Of a stretch of DNA of 64,000 nt, positions 16,130 to 24,479 are shown in pieces. The first letter of the stretch is position 1; each line of letters starts with the position of its first letter. The stretch is from UBA4285 sp050944355. GTDB lineage: Bacteria; Bacillota; Clostridia; Lachnospirales; Lachnospiraceae. The DNA is taken from positions 310,001-374,000 of the forward strand of contig JBMNQX010000001.1 of assembly GCA_050944355.1 (NCBI GenBank), written 5' to 3'. The translations under genes and the position numbers were made by a program. Under the pieces are notes generated by a model. The model did not search any database. It was not told where the DNA came from and saw only the letters and a list, made by a program, of their open reading frames with translations.

Positions 16130-16477
16130 TTAAAGTTTATCCGGGTCGATTCTTTTTCCGTCTTTCCAGATTCTTTCGAGATCGTAGAAAAGTCTGTCCT
16201 GTCTGTCAAAGATATGAATAATCACATCCTGATAGTCGAGCAGAATCCATTTCCCGGCTGAATACCCCTCCACTCTCGGCTCCGAGGCTCCGGCGCGGCC
16301 GAGCTTTTCCTCCACATTGTCTGCCAGTGCGTGAACCTGATTGATGTTGTCGCCGTCGGCGATGATAAAATAATCGGCTATCGTAGAGATGTTCCGGATG
16401 TCAAGCACGCGGATGTCTTCCGCTTTCCTGTCCTCAAGCGCTTTCACGGCGAGCTTTGCGAGTTCGTTTGATGTCAT
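16130..16477 (-). CDS. rsfS: Ribosome silencing factor RsfS
   Basis: RsfS (115 residues) binds ribosomal protein L14 and blocks subunit joining when nutrients are short. The family core is clear: DIRVLDIRNISTIADYFIIADG, then VEEKLGRAG, then WILLDYQDVIIHIF and the C-terminal FYDLERIWKDG. It is the last gene of the obg-yhbY-nadD-yqeK-rsfS run, two bases after yqeK, so it is co-transcribed. The LytR-type gene often found between yqeK and rsfS in Clostridia is missing. Confidence 0.95.
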   Translation of the reverse strand: MTSNELAKLAVKALEDRKAEDIRVLDIRNISTIADYFIIADGDNINQVHALADNVEEKLGRAGASEPRVEGYSAGKWILLDYQDVIIHIFDRQDRLFYDLERIWKDGKRIDPDKL

Positions 16478-16479
16478 GA

Positions 16480-17082
16480 TTATTGATCCTTTCTCTCTTT
16501 TTCAAAAAGATCAGCATAGTAATGGTATGTCTTTTCAGTCATCGGATCGATGGTCATTTTCTTATCATTCAGATAAGTGAGCGTATCGGCCGTGACTGTA
16601 TAAATCGCCCTGCGGATATCGACAAAGGCTTCTTTGCGCACCTCCGGCAGATCGGGAGCCTGATTTCTTCTCGGCTCAATATAATCTGCCAGGAATATGA
16701 TTTCTTCCAGCAGAGTCATGCCTGGTTTTCCTGTCGTATGATAGGCGATGGAACTGCAGATCTCAGGATCTTCAATTCCATAGAGTCGTTTTGCGTACTC
16801 AGCGCCGAGCTTTGCGTGCAGGAGATACGGACTCTGCCGCTCATAGGAGCTGATTTCTATGCCGTATTCTTCGCATTCGCTTATTTTCTGGCTGTCCGGA
16901 ACGCACTTCGCACAGTCGTGAAGAAGGCCTGCCACATAAGCTCTCTCTACATCTTCGCCGTAGCGCATTGCCAGACAGGCAGCGGTGTCCGCGACGCCCA
17001 GTGTATGATGATACCGCTTTTTATCGGTGGTCAGAGCCTTTTTTACTTTTTTCCGAAGATCGTCAATGTACTGATTATCCAA
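16480..17082 (-). CDS. yqeK: HD-domain Ap4A hydrolase YqeK
   Basis: A 200-residue HD-domain hydrolase. The HD metal site is in HTLGVADTA ... VAGLLHDCAK, and further conserved parts are PYLLHAKLGAEYA and AYHTTGKPGMTLLEEIIFLADYIEP. YqeK proteins cleave diadenosine tetraphosphate symmetrically. The start is TTG at 17082, overlapping the end of nadD, with AGAAGGGA seven bases upstream. The frame is open further upstream, but those residues lie inside nadD in another frame. It is coupled to nadD, the usual arrangement in Firmicutes. Confidence 0.93.
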   Translation of the reverse strand: MDNQYIDDLRKKVKKALTTDKKRYHHTLGVADTAACLAMRYGEDVERAYVAGLLHDCAKCVPDSQKISECEEYGIEISSYERQSPYLLHAKLGAEYAKRLYGIEDPEICSSIAYHTTGKPGMTLLEEIIFLADYIEPRRNQAPDLPEVRKEAFVDIRRAIYTVTADTLTYLNDKKMTIDPMTEKTYHYYADLFEKERKDQ

Positions 17083-17701
17083 TATACAATCCCTTCTCTC
17101 TGATGTATGAAAGCACAGGAGCCGGAACAAGGCCGGATACATCTTTTCCGCTGCGTATTTTCTGTCTGATTTCCGTTGAACTGTGGGGAAACTGCCTGAT
17201 TGTAAGCGGCCGGATGTCCGCTCCATAGCGGGAAGTCAGCATCTCGCGGTGCTTTTTAATTTCACGCATATCGACCCCTTCCCGGCAGGCCGCCAGTACG
17301 ACGCAGTGCTTTAAGAACCAGCTGCAGTTCTTCCATGTTTCCATGTAGACGAGCGAATCCGCGCCGACAATGAAATACAGTTCGTCGGACAGCGGCATCA
17401 AATCGCGGATGGTGTCGCATGTGTACGTATATCCGCCCCGGTCGATGTCAATCGTACTCAGTTCCATATACGGATACAGAGAGGCCGCCCTTCTCACCAT
17501 TTCGCAGCGCTCGGACGCGGGCAGCAGTTCGGATGAACTTTTATAATATGTGTCCGACGTGGGACAAAGCAGGATTTTCGGGATGTCATACTGTTCATGG
17601 GCGGCTTTCGCCATTTCGAGGTGTCCCAAATGAATCGGGTTAAATGAACCGCCGAGAATCCCGAGGCGGCTTTGTCTCTGCATTCCTGCCGATCTGCTCA
17701 T
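17075..17701 (-). CDS. nadD: Nicotinate-nucleotide adenylyltransferase
   Basis: NadD transfers AMP from ATP to nicotinate mononucleotide, giving deamido-NAD. This 208-residue protein has the nucleotidyltransferase signature GGSFNPIHLGHL near the N-terminus, YFIVGADSLVYMETWKN in the middle, and the HSSTEIRQKIRSG signature near the C-terminus. The start codon overlaps the yhbY stop (ATGA), so translation is coupled. Normal length; no oddities. Confidence 0.96.
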   Translation of the reverse strand: MSRSAGMQRQSRLGILGGSFNPIHLGHLEMAKAAHEQYDIPKILLCPTSDTYYKSSSELLPASERCEMVRRAASLYPYMELSTIDIDRGGYTYTCDTIRDLMPLSDELYFIVGADSLVYMETWKNCSWFLKHCVVLAACREGVDMREIKKHREMLTSRYGADIRPLTIRQFPHSSTEIRQKIRSGKDVSGLVPAPVLSYIREKGLYIG

Positions 17702-17991
17702 GGCAGCTGGATCTTGCGTTTAGTCGGATCCGGATTTTCTTTATAGAGGATGATCTTTTTGCCGATGATCTGCACGATCTGTGAATGCGTGCGCTTTGAA
17801 ATTGTGTCGGCGAGTTCTTTCGGATCATCACCGCAGTTCTGAAGCACAGAAATTTTGATCAATTCCCTGGCTTTGAGCGCGTCTGCGATTGCCTGCGTGA
17901 ACTGAGGCGTGATACTTGATTTGCCGATCTGATAGATCGGATCAATATTCATGGCAAGGCTTTTCAGATAGGCCCGTTGTCTGCTGTTCAT
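17698..17991 (-). CDS. yhbY: YhbY-family RNA-binding protein
   Basis: A 97-residue CRM-domain protein that binds pre-50S ribosomal particles in related bacteria. It starts MNSRQRAYLKSLAMNIDPIYQIGKSSI and carries the conserved ARELIKISVLQNC and SQIVQIIGKKIILYKEN. It lies between obg and nadD, as in many Firmicutes, 17 bases downstream of obg. Confidence 0.94.
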   Translation of the reverse strand: MNSRQRAYLKSLAMNIDPIYQIGKSSITPQFTQAIADALKARELIKISVLQNCGDDPKELADTISKRTHSQIVQIIGKKIILYKENPDPTKRKIQLP

Positions 17992-18008
17992 CTCAATAAC
18001 TCCTCTGT

Positions 18009-19328
18009 TTATTCATAATAGTCAAACGCAAGCGCGTTTTCGTCTCCGTCAGAGCCCACGCGGACCGTGTCTCCGTCCTGAATTCCGAGATTTTTAAGCT
18101 CATCGATAATTCCGGTCTCTCTGAGATATTTCTGAAAGAACTGAAATCCTTTTTCCGCCTCAAGGTTCGTATAACCGAGCATTCTGTCTATGCGCGGACC
18201 ATAAACAAGGAATACATGCGAATCGTTTTCAGACACTTCAACTGTATAGCTTTCCTTCGGATTATCAAACAGCATATCCGGATCAATCTGACTCTCAAAA
18301 CGCACGGGTTTTGGCGCGACCGTATCCAGGAGATGCCTGACATAGAAAAGCATCTCGTTTACGCCCTTGCCCGTGACAGCTGAAATGGCAAATACTTTGA
18401 CGTTGTCCGACTCGAATTCCCGGCGTATTCTTTCGACGGGATCTTCTTCGCCGTCCTGAAGCACGATGGCGTCGGTCTTGTTCGCGGCGATAACCTGTGG
18501 CTTTTTGAGAAGACTTTCGTCGTATTTCGCGAGTTCGGCGTTTATCTTTCTGATGTCATCGACCGGATCCCGCCCTTCGGTTCCGGCGGCATCGACCATG
18601 TGGATCAGAACCCGGCACCGCTCGATATGGCGCAGAAATTCATGTCCCAGTCCGACGCCCTCAGAGGCGCCTTCGATCAGTCCCGGAATGTCAGCGATGA
18701 CAAATCCGCCGGCTCCGTTCGGGAGATCGACGACGCCCAGGTTTGGCTGCAGAGTCGTGAACGGATAATTCGCAATCTTCGGTTCCGCGTTCGTAACACG
18801 CGAGAGCAGGGTGGATTTTCCGGCGTTCGGATATCCGACAAGTCCCACGTCCGCAATGCATTTCAGCTCAAGGCGTACCCAGAGACCTCTCGCATCCTGA
18901 CCGGGCTGGGCATACTGCGGAGCCTGCATAGTCGGTGTCGCATAGTTCATGTTCCCCTTTCCGCCCTTGCCTCCGCGCAGAAGAACCAGCCTGTCCTGGC
19001 CGGCTGACATGTCGGCGATGACACGCTTTCCGGAATCATCATAAATGACGGTTCCTTCCGGCACCTTAATGATCAGATCTTTTCCGGACTTTCCGGTGCA
19101 GCGTTTCGCACCGCCCTCCTGTCCGGATTCTGCGACGTACTTGGCATTGTAGCGGAAGTCGCTCAGGGTATTCATCCCTTTGTCAACGACAAAGATGACA
19201 TCTCCGCCTTTGCCGCCATTCCCGCCGTCCGGGCCGCCGGCCGGGACAAACTTTTCACGGCGGAAGCTGACGTGCCCGTTCCCGCCTTTACCGGATTTTA
19301 TATAAATTCTTGCTCTGTCGGCAAACAC
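18009..19328 (-). CDS. obg: GTPase Obg (ribosome assembly)
   Basis: An essential 439-residue GTPase acting in 50S assembly and stress signalling. The glycine-rich Obg fold covers about residues 1-158 (SGKGGNGHVSFRREKFVPAGG). The G domain follows, with GYPNAGKSTL (G1), DIPGLIEGA (G3) and ANKTDA (G4). A C-terminal OCT domain (about 350-435, near EVSENDSHVFLVYGP) is present, as in Firmicutes Obg. The start is GTG with AGGAGGTG upstream. A terminator between rpmA and obg suggests that obg depends on partial read-through or an unseen promoter. Confidence 0.96.
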   Translation of the reverse strand: MFADRARIYIKSGKGGNGHVSFRREKFVPAGGPDGGNGGKGGDVIFVVDKGMNTLSDFRYNAKYVAESGQEGGAKRCTGKSGKDLIIKVPEGTVIYDDSGKRVIADMSAGQDRLVLLRGGKGGKGNMNYATPTMQAPQYAQPGQDARGLWVRLELKCIADVGLVGYPNAGKSTLLSRVTNAEPKIANYPFTTLQPNLGVVDLPNGAGGFVIADIPGLIEGASEGVGLGHEFLRHIERCRVLIHMVDAAGTEGRDPVDDIRKINAELAKYDESLLKKPQVIAANKTDAIVLQDGEEDPVERIRREFESDNVKVFAISAVTGKGVNEMLFYVRHLLDTVAPKPVRFESQIDPDMLFDNPKESYTVEVSENDSHVFLVYGPRIDRMLGYTNLEAEKGFQFFQKYLRETGIIDELKNLGIQDGDTVRVGSDGDENALAFDYYE

Positions 19329-19344
19329 GAAGCACCTCCTGAAT

Positions 19345-19383
19345 AAAAAACTCCGGCCTTTCGACGAGTCGAAGGTCCGGAGT
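19345..19383 (-). terminator. Terminator after rpmA
   Basis: On the minus strand ACTCCGG-A-CCTTCGAC pairs with GTCGAAAGG-CCGGAGT and is followed by six T residues. It lies in the 85-bp gap between rpmA and obg and would limit read-through into obg. Confidence 0.85.
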
Positions 19384-19413
19384 CCTGTGAATCAGTCTTT
19401 TCAGAATTTCCGA

Positions 19414-19704
19414 TCAGTCGTTCTGAGCAACAGGGTATACAGAAACCTGCTTCTTGTCTCTGCCCTTGCGCTCGAAACGCACGGTACCGTCAACCAGCGC
19501 GAACAGCGTGTCATCGCCGCCGCGGCCTACATTGACGCCCGGAAGGATCTTCGTTCCGCGCTGTCTGTAAAGAATATTGCCCGCCAGAACAAACTGTCCG
19601 TCTGCTCTCTTGGCTCCCAGTCTCTTGGACTCAGAATCTCTGCCGTTCTTGGTAGAGCCAACGCCCTTTTTATGCGCGAATAACTGAAGGTTTAAAAATA
19701 ACAT
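19414..19704 (-). CDS. rpmA: 50S ribosomal protein L27 with cleavable N-terminus
   Basis: L27 (96 residues) reaches the peptidyl transferase centre of the ribosome. In Firmicutes it is made with an N-terminal extension removed by the protease Prp. The extension here is MLFLNLQLF, followed by the mature start AHKKGVGSTKNGRDS, so cleavage is expected between Phe9 and Ala10. The gene encoding Prp is directly upstream (19707). The site LNLQLF is a slight variant of the usual LxLQFF. Confidence 0.96.
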   Translation of the reverse strand: MLFLNLQLFAHKKGVGSTKNGRDSESKRLGAKRADGQFVLAGNILYRQRGTKILPGVNVGRGGDDTLFALVDGTVRFERKGRDKKQVSVYPVAQND

Positions 19705-19706
19705 CT

Positions 19707-20036
19707 CTATACCTCCTCGTAAACCAGTGAAATTTTGTCGGGATGCGCCTCAGCCAGATCATATATGCTGGATTCGAAGCTGTTTAACGCCACCCGGCTC
19801 TCCCTGCTGGGAGACTCGGCCGTCAGGTTGAAAACAACCTCCGGCTTTTCCTCATCCACCGTGTTTTCACAGGCATCGTCCGTGAACTCACAGATCATGC
19901 CGATTGTGTGTGAAACAAGTGTGGATACGGCCGCACAGAGCACATCGTTGCCTTCCAGACGGAAGTCCACATGTCCCTGAACGGTAAATCCCGTAATCTC
20001 GCCCGCGGCGTTTTTACGGATTGTCACCTGCGTCAT
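19707..20036 (-). CDS. prp: Ribosomal-processing cysteine protease Prp
   Basis: Prp (109 residues) removes the N-terminal extension of L27. The catalytic histidine is in VQGHVDF and the cysteine in VLCAAVSTLV. The C-terminus (FESSIYDLAEAHPDKISLVYEEV) is typical. It lies between rplU and rpmA, the standard order, two bases before rpmA, so enzyme and substrate come from one message. Confidence 0.95.
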   Translation of the reverse strand: MTQVTIRKNAAGEITGFTVQGHVDFRLEGNDVLCAAVSTLVSHTIGMICEFTDDACENTVDEEKPEVVFNLTAESPSRESRVALNSFESSIYDLAEAHPDKISLVYEEV

Positions 20037-20050
20037 AACATAAAACCTTC

Positions 20051-20359
20051 TCAGGCGTTGATCTTTTCGATCTTGACAGCGGTGTAGGCCTGCCTGTGGC
20101 CGTTTTTCTTGGCATAGCCGGTCTTCGGCTTGTAATGGTAAACGATGACCTTCTTGCCGCGTCCTTCTTCAACGACACTGCCGGTAACGGTAGCGCCCTC
20201 AACGGTCGGATTTCCGACCTTCGGGTCCTCGCCGGAAACGAAAAGAACCTGGTCAAACGTAACAGAATCACCGGCGTTCTTACCAAGCTTTTCAACTCTG
20301 ACGATATCGCCTTCAGAAACTGTGTACTGCTTACCACCTGTTGCAATAACTGCGTACAT
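20051..20359 (-). CDS. rplU: 50S ribosomal protein L21
   Basis: A 102-residue ribosomal protein that binds 23S rRNA. The sequence begins MYAVIATGGKQYTVSEGD and ends in HRQAYTAVKIEKINA, with GKKVIVYHYKPKTGY between. I start at ATG 20359, with AGGAGGTGC just upstream. The longer frame upstream is the RNA leader rather than protein. It heads the rplU-prp-rpmA unit, with a strong promoter and a probable L21 leader. Confidence 0.97.
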   Translation of the reverse strand: MYAVIATGGKQYTVSEGDIVRVEKLGKNAGDSVTFDQVLFVSGEDPKVGNPTVEGATVTGSVVEEGRGKKVIVYHYKPKTGYAKKNGHRQAYTAVKIEKINA

Positions 20360-20434
20360 AATGGCACCTCCTGATAAATACTCGCCGGCTTTGGGGGCAT
20401 ATCTCAGCACTTAACCCACGCCGAGCGGCACACA
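20360..20434 (-). ncRNA. Probable L21 leader RNA
   Basis: The region between the rplU promoter and start codon can fold (GCCGCTCGGC...GCCGGCGAG on the minus strand) and contains a TAAGTGCTGAGATA segment. Firmicutes rplU genes often carry an autoregulatory leader here. The assignment rests on position and folding potential, with the family consensus recalled only roughly. Confidence 0.55.
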
Positions 20435-20440
20435 GAAAGT

Positions 20441-20470
20441 ATTCTATACTAATGACTTATTTATTGTCAA
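20441..20470 (-). promoter_or_regulatory. rplU operon promoter
   Basis: On the minus strand TTGACA (20470-20465) precedes TATAGAAT (20448-20441) by 16-18 bases depending on the hexamer chosen. The -35 is a perfect consensus. Confidence 0.8.
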
Positions 20471-20476
20471 GAGATT

Positions 20477-20995
20477 TCAAAGAAAAAACAGAAGTCCGAA
20501 ACCCAGGCCGAAAGCCCACCCGGCCGCGACATCCAGAGGAAAATGCACGCCCGATAAAAGCCTTGTCGCCGAGACAAGAAGTGCCGCGATAAAGAGAATG
20601 ATTCCGAGCGGGACCGAAAAGAAGCAGCCCGCTGCCGCGATAATGACAGCGCTTGCCGAATGACGGCTTGGAAAGGACTCGCCGGTCTTCTGCTTTGAGA
20701 CAAGAGATTTGATCGGATAGACGCTGTATGGTCTTTTAAAATCCACTATCTTTCTCAGCAGCGACACCGTGACAAAAAGAGCGGCCGGGATCAGGAGCTC
20801 CTTAAGAAAGAAGACGCGCGGTCTGTCAATAAAGCTGCAGACAAGGATTCCCGCGTATGCGCCGGCAATCAGCAGCGGCAGCCCTCTGTAAGCGATTTTC
20901 AGAATCCTGAGAGCCTTTTCGTGGCTGCTGAAATAAGCATATATGCGCGGGTATACCGTCTCATAATACCGGCTTTTCCGAAAATGCTTCATAGA
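20477..20995 (-). CDS. PAP2-family membrane phosphatase
   Basis: A 172-residue membrane protein of the type-2 phosphatidic acid phosphatase family, perhaps acting on lipid or undecaprenyl phosphates. All three active-site motifs are visible: DFKRPYS (motif 1, variant), ESFPSRHSASA (motif 2 with the catalytic histidine) and SGVHFPLDVAAG (motif 3). The ATG at 20995 has AGAAGG five bases upstream and overlaps the end of the RNase E/G gene by 35 bases. Earlier in-frame starts lie deeper in that gene and look unlikely. It appears to be the last gene of the histidine-RNase transcript. Confidence 0.88.
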   Translation of the reverse strand, partial: SMKHFRKSRYYETVYPRIYAYFSSHEKALRILKIAYRGLPLLIAGAYAGILVCSFIDRPRVFFLKELLIPAALFVTVSLLRKIVDFKRPYSVYPIKSLVSKQKTGESFPSRHSASAVIIAAAGCFFSVPLGIILFIAALLVSATRLLSGVHFPLDVAAGWAFGLGFGLLFFL

Positions 20996-22160
20996 CATCT
21001 CTGCCTTCTTTTTTTCTTGTGATCTCAACCAGGCCGAGCCGCGTCATATCGAGAACCTGTACCGGAACCGTATCCTTTCTGACTGCCTGACGGAGACGCG
21101 TGAGAAGAGCTGCCTTGTCCTCTTCCGCTTTCATGCTGATGAAATCCACCAGAATCATACCGCTTATATTGCGAAGCCTCAGCTGCCTCGCCACTTCATC
21201 GGCCGCTTCCAGGTTTACGCAGAGTTTTTTCTTTTCCGGAACGCCCGGCCCGCGGCTGCTTGAGGCGGCTGCGTTGACGTCAATGGCTGTCAGGGCCTCC
21301 GTTTTGTCGATATATAAATTGGCGCCGCTCTTCAGGTGAACAACCCTTGTCAGTGCTCTGTCGCGGTTTGTCTTCAGAGAGTACAGATTACAGAGGGGAT
21401 ACGGATCATCGTAGAATCGGATACGAATCGGCTCTCCCGCGAATGTGCTGCTGAGGCTCTCAAATATTTCCGGAATATCTGTAATCACTTCCGGGTCGCT
21501 TTCTGCCGGGAGTTCGCGGATTGCACTCTCCCACTCTTTCGGCCCTTCTCCGATTTTGCTGCAGGCCGGCGCCGTGCGGGCGCTTTTCAGAATATTTGTC
21601 ATGCGCGCTTTCAGGCGCTTCGCTTCACCGAGAATGTCAGCGGCAGAAGCGCCGGCCGCGTTTGTGCGGACGATGAAGCCGAAATCCGGGAGTGTTCCGT
21701 CCGACTTTCCGATGGCTTTCAGATTCTCTGCGAGCTCTGGATCTCTCTCAGATGCCTTGAGTTTCTTTGAAAAGTGAACAGTCGGGTCTCCGACGACAAG
21801 GATGAGATAATAGCCGTTCAGCGTGAGCTCAGACGTAAGAAGCGCTTCTTTCGGCGCGACTGCCGGTCTCCTGACCTGAACAACAAATGTATCACCGCCT
21901 TTGGGTGGTCTTTTCCTGTCGGGATCGTTCGTGTAGATTCTGTATTTGTTGTCTTTCAGAGGATAATAGCCGCGCCCGCCTTTCTGAAATTCAATGAAGC
22001 AGCAGGAAAGCTGGGGAATTACACGCTCTACCCGTCCCACGAAAAGATCTCCTGTCAGAGAATCCGGATCCGGCGAACTGATGCTGACGCAGCTGTCATC
22101 CTCAAATATGGCGCTGACGAGGCTGCCGTCCACTCTGCTGATAACCGCTTTTGATTTCAA
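20961..22160 (-). CDS. rng: Ribonuclease E/G family protein
   Basis: A 399-residue endoribonuclease that processes rRNA and mRNA. The S1-like part is at the N-terminus (about 35-110: FVGRVERVIPQLSCCFIEF). The two catalytic aspartates lie in LTAIDVNAA and MILVDFISMK. The protein stops soon after LVEITRKK and lacks the CPxCxGxG zinc-link of E. coli RNase E/G, so it may oligomerise differently. It begins five bases after hisI, so it is probably transcribed with the histidine operon. rng next to rplU is a common order. Confidence 0.92.
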   Translation of the reverse strand: MKSKAVISRVDGSLVSAIFEDDSCVSISSPDPDSLTGDLFVGRVERVIPQLSCCFIEFQKGGRGYYPLKDNKYRIYTNDPDRKRPPKGGDTFVVQVRRPAVAPKEALLTSELTLNGYYLILVVGDPTVHFSKKLKASERDPELAENLKAIGKSDGTLPDFGFIVRTNAAGASAADILGEAKRLKARMTNILKSARTAPACSKIGEGPKEWESAIRELPAESDPEVITDIPEIFESLSSTFAGEPIRIRFYDDPYPLCNLYSLKTNRDRALTRVVHLKSGANLYIDKTEALTAIDVNAAASSSRGPGVPEKKKLCVNLEAADEVARQLRLRNISGMILVDFISMKAEEDKAALLTRLRQAVRKDTVPVQVLDMTRLGLVEITRKKEGRDVYEAFSEKPVL

Positions 22161-22165
22161 TTTTT

Positions 22166-23140
22166 TCAGGTCTCCAGAATTGTCCGATAGAAGCAGGTTC
22201 TGTGGCCGGTGTGGCAGGCGCCGCCGATCTGTTTTACCTTCAGCAGAAGGGTGTCGGAGTCGCAGTCGACGTACATGCGCTTGACGTACTGCAGGTGACC
22301 GCTTGTCATGCCCTTTGTCCAGAGCTCCTGACGGCTGCGGCTGAAATACGTGGCGAGGCCTGTCTCGCAGGTTTTGCGAAACGCTTCCTCATTCATGTAG
22401 GCGACCATCAGAACTTCATTTGTCTTGTTGTCCTGAACAACGCAGGGAATAAGGCCTTTTTCGTCAAGCTTGAATTCCGTAAACGGCATAGCCGGATCCA
22501 GTGTGTGAACCGCGATTCCGTCTTCCCGGAGTTCCCGTTTCATCTGCCAGAACGTCTCGTCCGACTCTGTCAGAAACTGGCCGGCAAGACCGAGCGCGTT
22601 GCGTTTCTGCAGTGTCTCGACAGTAACTGTGCGATTTGCCTTGTCCTGGAGGAACAGATAGTTAAGACCGCCCGGCGTGTTGTCCGGGATTCCCGGCGAG
22701 ACCACAAAGGCCAGATGGTTGGCCGCTGCCTCGTAAAGCGAGTCATTGCCTCCCGGAATGTGCAGCAGCGCCACATGATCGCCGCCGTGCCGGCGGACCA
22801 GCTCTTCCATCAGATCGACGTTGCTGATTCTCTCCTCATCGAGAACGACGACAGCCGCACCGGCCGCATAGTAGTTTTCCGCGTCTTCGAGGCAGAGAAT
22901 GTTCCCGCCGACCCAGACCGGTATATCTACAGCTTCACAGATTTCCCGGATCGAAAACAGTGCCTTTTTCTGGGAAATCGTATCGTAAGAATAGTCAAAT
23001 ATAAGAAGCGCGTCCGCTCCCCGCCGCTCCTGTAAATCAGCGGCTTTCGTGATACTCTCGTCAAATGGTTCTGCCAGATCCATGTCGTGATAGACACGGC
23101 CGTCTTTCAAATATAAAATCGGAACAAGAATACGGTCCAT
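22166..23140 (-). CDS. hisI: Phosphoribosyl-AMP cyclohydrolase with HisA-like N-domain, no HisE
   Basis: A 324-residue two-domain protein. Residues about 1-205 look like a degenerate HisA/HisF barrel (VPILYLKDGRVYHDMD, VDIPVWVGGNI). Residues about 215-320 are HisI, the enzyme opening the PR-AMP ring: LMVAYMNEEAF, SRSRQELWTKG, VDCDSDTLLLK and the zinc cysteines in GACHTG...TCFYR. Related clostridial proteins usually continue into a HisE pyrophosphohydrolase domain; here the protein stops right after HisI. PR-ATP hydrolysis must then be encoded elsewhere. Start and hisA stop overlap (TAATG). Confidence 0.9.
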   Translation of the reverse strand: MDRILVPILYLKDGRVYHDMDLAEPFDESITKAADLQERRGADALLIFDYSYDTISQKKALFSIREICEAVDIPVWVGGNILCLEDAENYYAAGAAVVVLDEERISNVDLMEELVRRHGGDHVALLHIPGGNDSLYEAAANHLAFVVSPGIPDNTPGGLNYLFLQDKANRTVTVETLQKRNALGLAGQFLTESDETFWQMKRELREDGIAVHTLDPAMPFTEFKLDEKGLIPCVVQDNKTNEVLMVAYMNEEAFRKTCETGLATYFSRSRQELWTKGMTSGHLQYVKRMYVDCDSDTLLLKVKQIGGACHTGHRTCFYRTILET

Positions 23141-23871
23141 TATTTCTCCTGACTTTGTTCAAATCTTCTCACGGCTTCTGCCAAGTCGATTTTTTTCTCA
23201 TAGATTGCTTTGCCGATGATCGCACCGCAAATGCCCGCTGCCTGCAGATGTTCAAGGTCTTCCATGCCTGATACGCCGCCTGACGCGATCACGTCAAGCC
23301 CTGTCTTTTCGGTGAGGAGCTTTGTCGCTTCCACATTGGGGCCTGTGAGCATGCCGTCCCTCGAAATATCGGTATAAATAATCGTCCTGACGCCAAGATC
23401 TTTCATCTGCAGCGCCAGATCCAGACTTGTGACATCTGATGTCTTCTCCCAGGCATCAACAGCCACCCATCCGTCTTTCGCGTCAATGCCGACGGCTATG
23501 CGCTCTGCGCCGAATGTCTCAACTGCTTTCCTGACAAATCCCGGGTCTTCCACAGCTTTTGTGCCGATAATCACGCGGGCAACTCCCTGATTCAGCACTT
23601 CTTCGATGTCACGCAGCGTGCGGATGCCGCCGCCGAGTTCAACCGGGATGCTGACTGTTCTGACGATCTCTCTGACGGCATCAGCATTATAGGAATGCCC
23701 TTTTCTGGCGCCGTCCAGGTCCACATTGTGAATATAAGAAGCGCCGGCTTTTTCGAATGCGGCAGCGGCCTCCCACGGCTTCTCGAAATACTGCGTGACC
23801 TGATCGAAATCCCCTTTGCGCAGGCGTACGCATTTGCCATCCTTGATATCGATAGCCGGATATAATCTCAT
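23140..23871 (-). CDS. hisA: ProFAR isomerase HisA
   Basis: HisA (243 residues) isomerises ProFAR to PRFAR in histidine synthesis. It is a TIM barrel. The N-terminal catalytic aspartate is in LYPAIDIKDGKCVRL, and the second half has YTDISRDGMLTGPN with the other aspartate. Phosphate-binding GGGIRTL and ASGGVSG are present. The ATG at 23871 overlaps the hisB stop (TGATG), with AAAGGAAG upstream. Confidence 0.95.
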   Translation of the reverse strand: MRLYPAIDIKDGKCVRLRKGDFDQVTQYFEKPWEAAAAFEKAGASYIHNVDLDGARKGHSYNADAVREIVRTVSIPVELGGGIRTLRDIEEVLNQGVARVIIGTKAVEDPGFVRKAVETFGAERIAVGIDAKDGWVAVDAWEKTSDVTSLDLALQMKDLGVRTIIYTDISRDGMLTGPNVEATKLLTEKTGLDVIASGGVSGMEDLEHLQAAGICGAIIGKAIYEKKIDLAEAVRRFEQSQEK

Positions 23872-24467
23872 CACAGACTTCCTTTCGTGGAAAGAACATC
23901 TTTAATTCTGGGGTCCTTTGAAACGGCCATGTCAAGAGCCCTGGCAAATGCCTTGTACATGCCTTCGATGATGTGATGGTCGTTTTCACCGGCCAGTTCT
24001 TTCAGGTGCAGATTCATGCCGGCGCTGTAGCTCACGGCATAGAAGAACTCGTGAACCATCTGCGTGTCATAGGTGCCGACTTTTTCCGTGTGAAATTGCG
24101 CGTCAAATCCGAGCACCGGTCTGCCGGACAGATCGATGGCGCAGAGAATCAGAGCCTCGTCCATCGGCAGAATACTCTCGCCGAAGCGGCGGATTCCCTT
24201 CTTGTCGCCGACGGCTTTTGCGATTGCCTGTCCGAGCACGATGCCGACGTCCTCGATGGTGTGATGGCAGTCGACCTCCAGATCGCCGCTGCATTTCAGT
24301 GCCAGATCGAAGAACCCGTGTTTTGCGAAAGACCTGAGCATGTGATCCAGAAAGCCGACACCGGTGTCAATTTCACTCTTTCCCTCGCCGTCGAGATTCA
24401 GCGTGCAGACGATGTCGGTCTCTGCTGTCTTCCGGCTGATACTCGCAACTCTCATTTTTTCACTCAT
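23871..24467 (-). CDS. hisB: Imidazoleglycerol-phosphate dehydratase HisB
   Basis: A monofunctional 198-residue IGPD, without the histidinol-phosphatase domain of enteric HisB. Metal-binding histidine motifs are visible: GVGFLDHMLRSFAKHG, DCHHTIEDVGIVLGQA, and HEFFYAVSYSAGMNLH. The histidinol-phosphate phosphatase and the aminotransferase HisC are not in this window. Confidence 0.95.
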   Translation of the reverse strand: MSEKMRVASISRKTAETDIVCTLNLDGEGKSEIDTGVGFLDHMLRSFAKHGFFDLALKCSGDLEVDCHHTIEDVGIVLGQAIAKAVGDKKGIRRFGESILPMDEALILCAIDLSGRPVLGFDAQFHTEKVGTYDTQMVHEFFYAVSYSAGMNLHLKELAGENDHHIIEGMYKAFARALDMAVSKDPRIKDVLSTKGSL

Positions 24468-24479
24468 AAGCGTATTCCT

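Noticed and set aside
22151..23035. Plus-strand open frame of 294 codons opposite hisI
   Set aside because: Antisense to the well-supported hisI gene, no recognisable motif, and no promoter or ribosome site.
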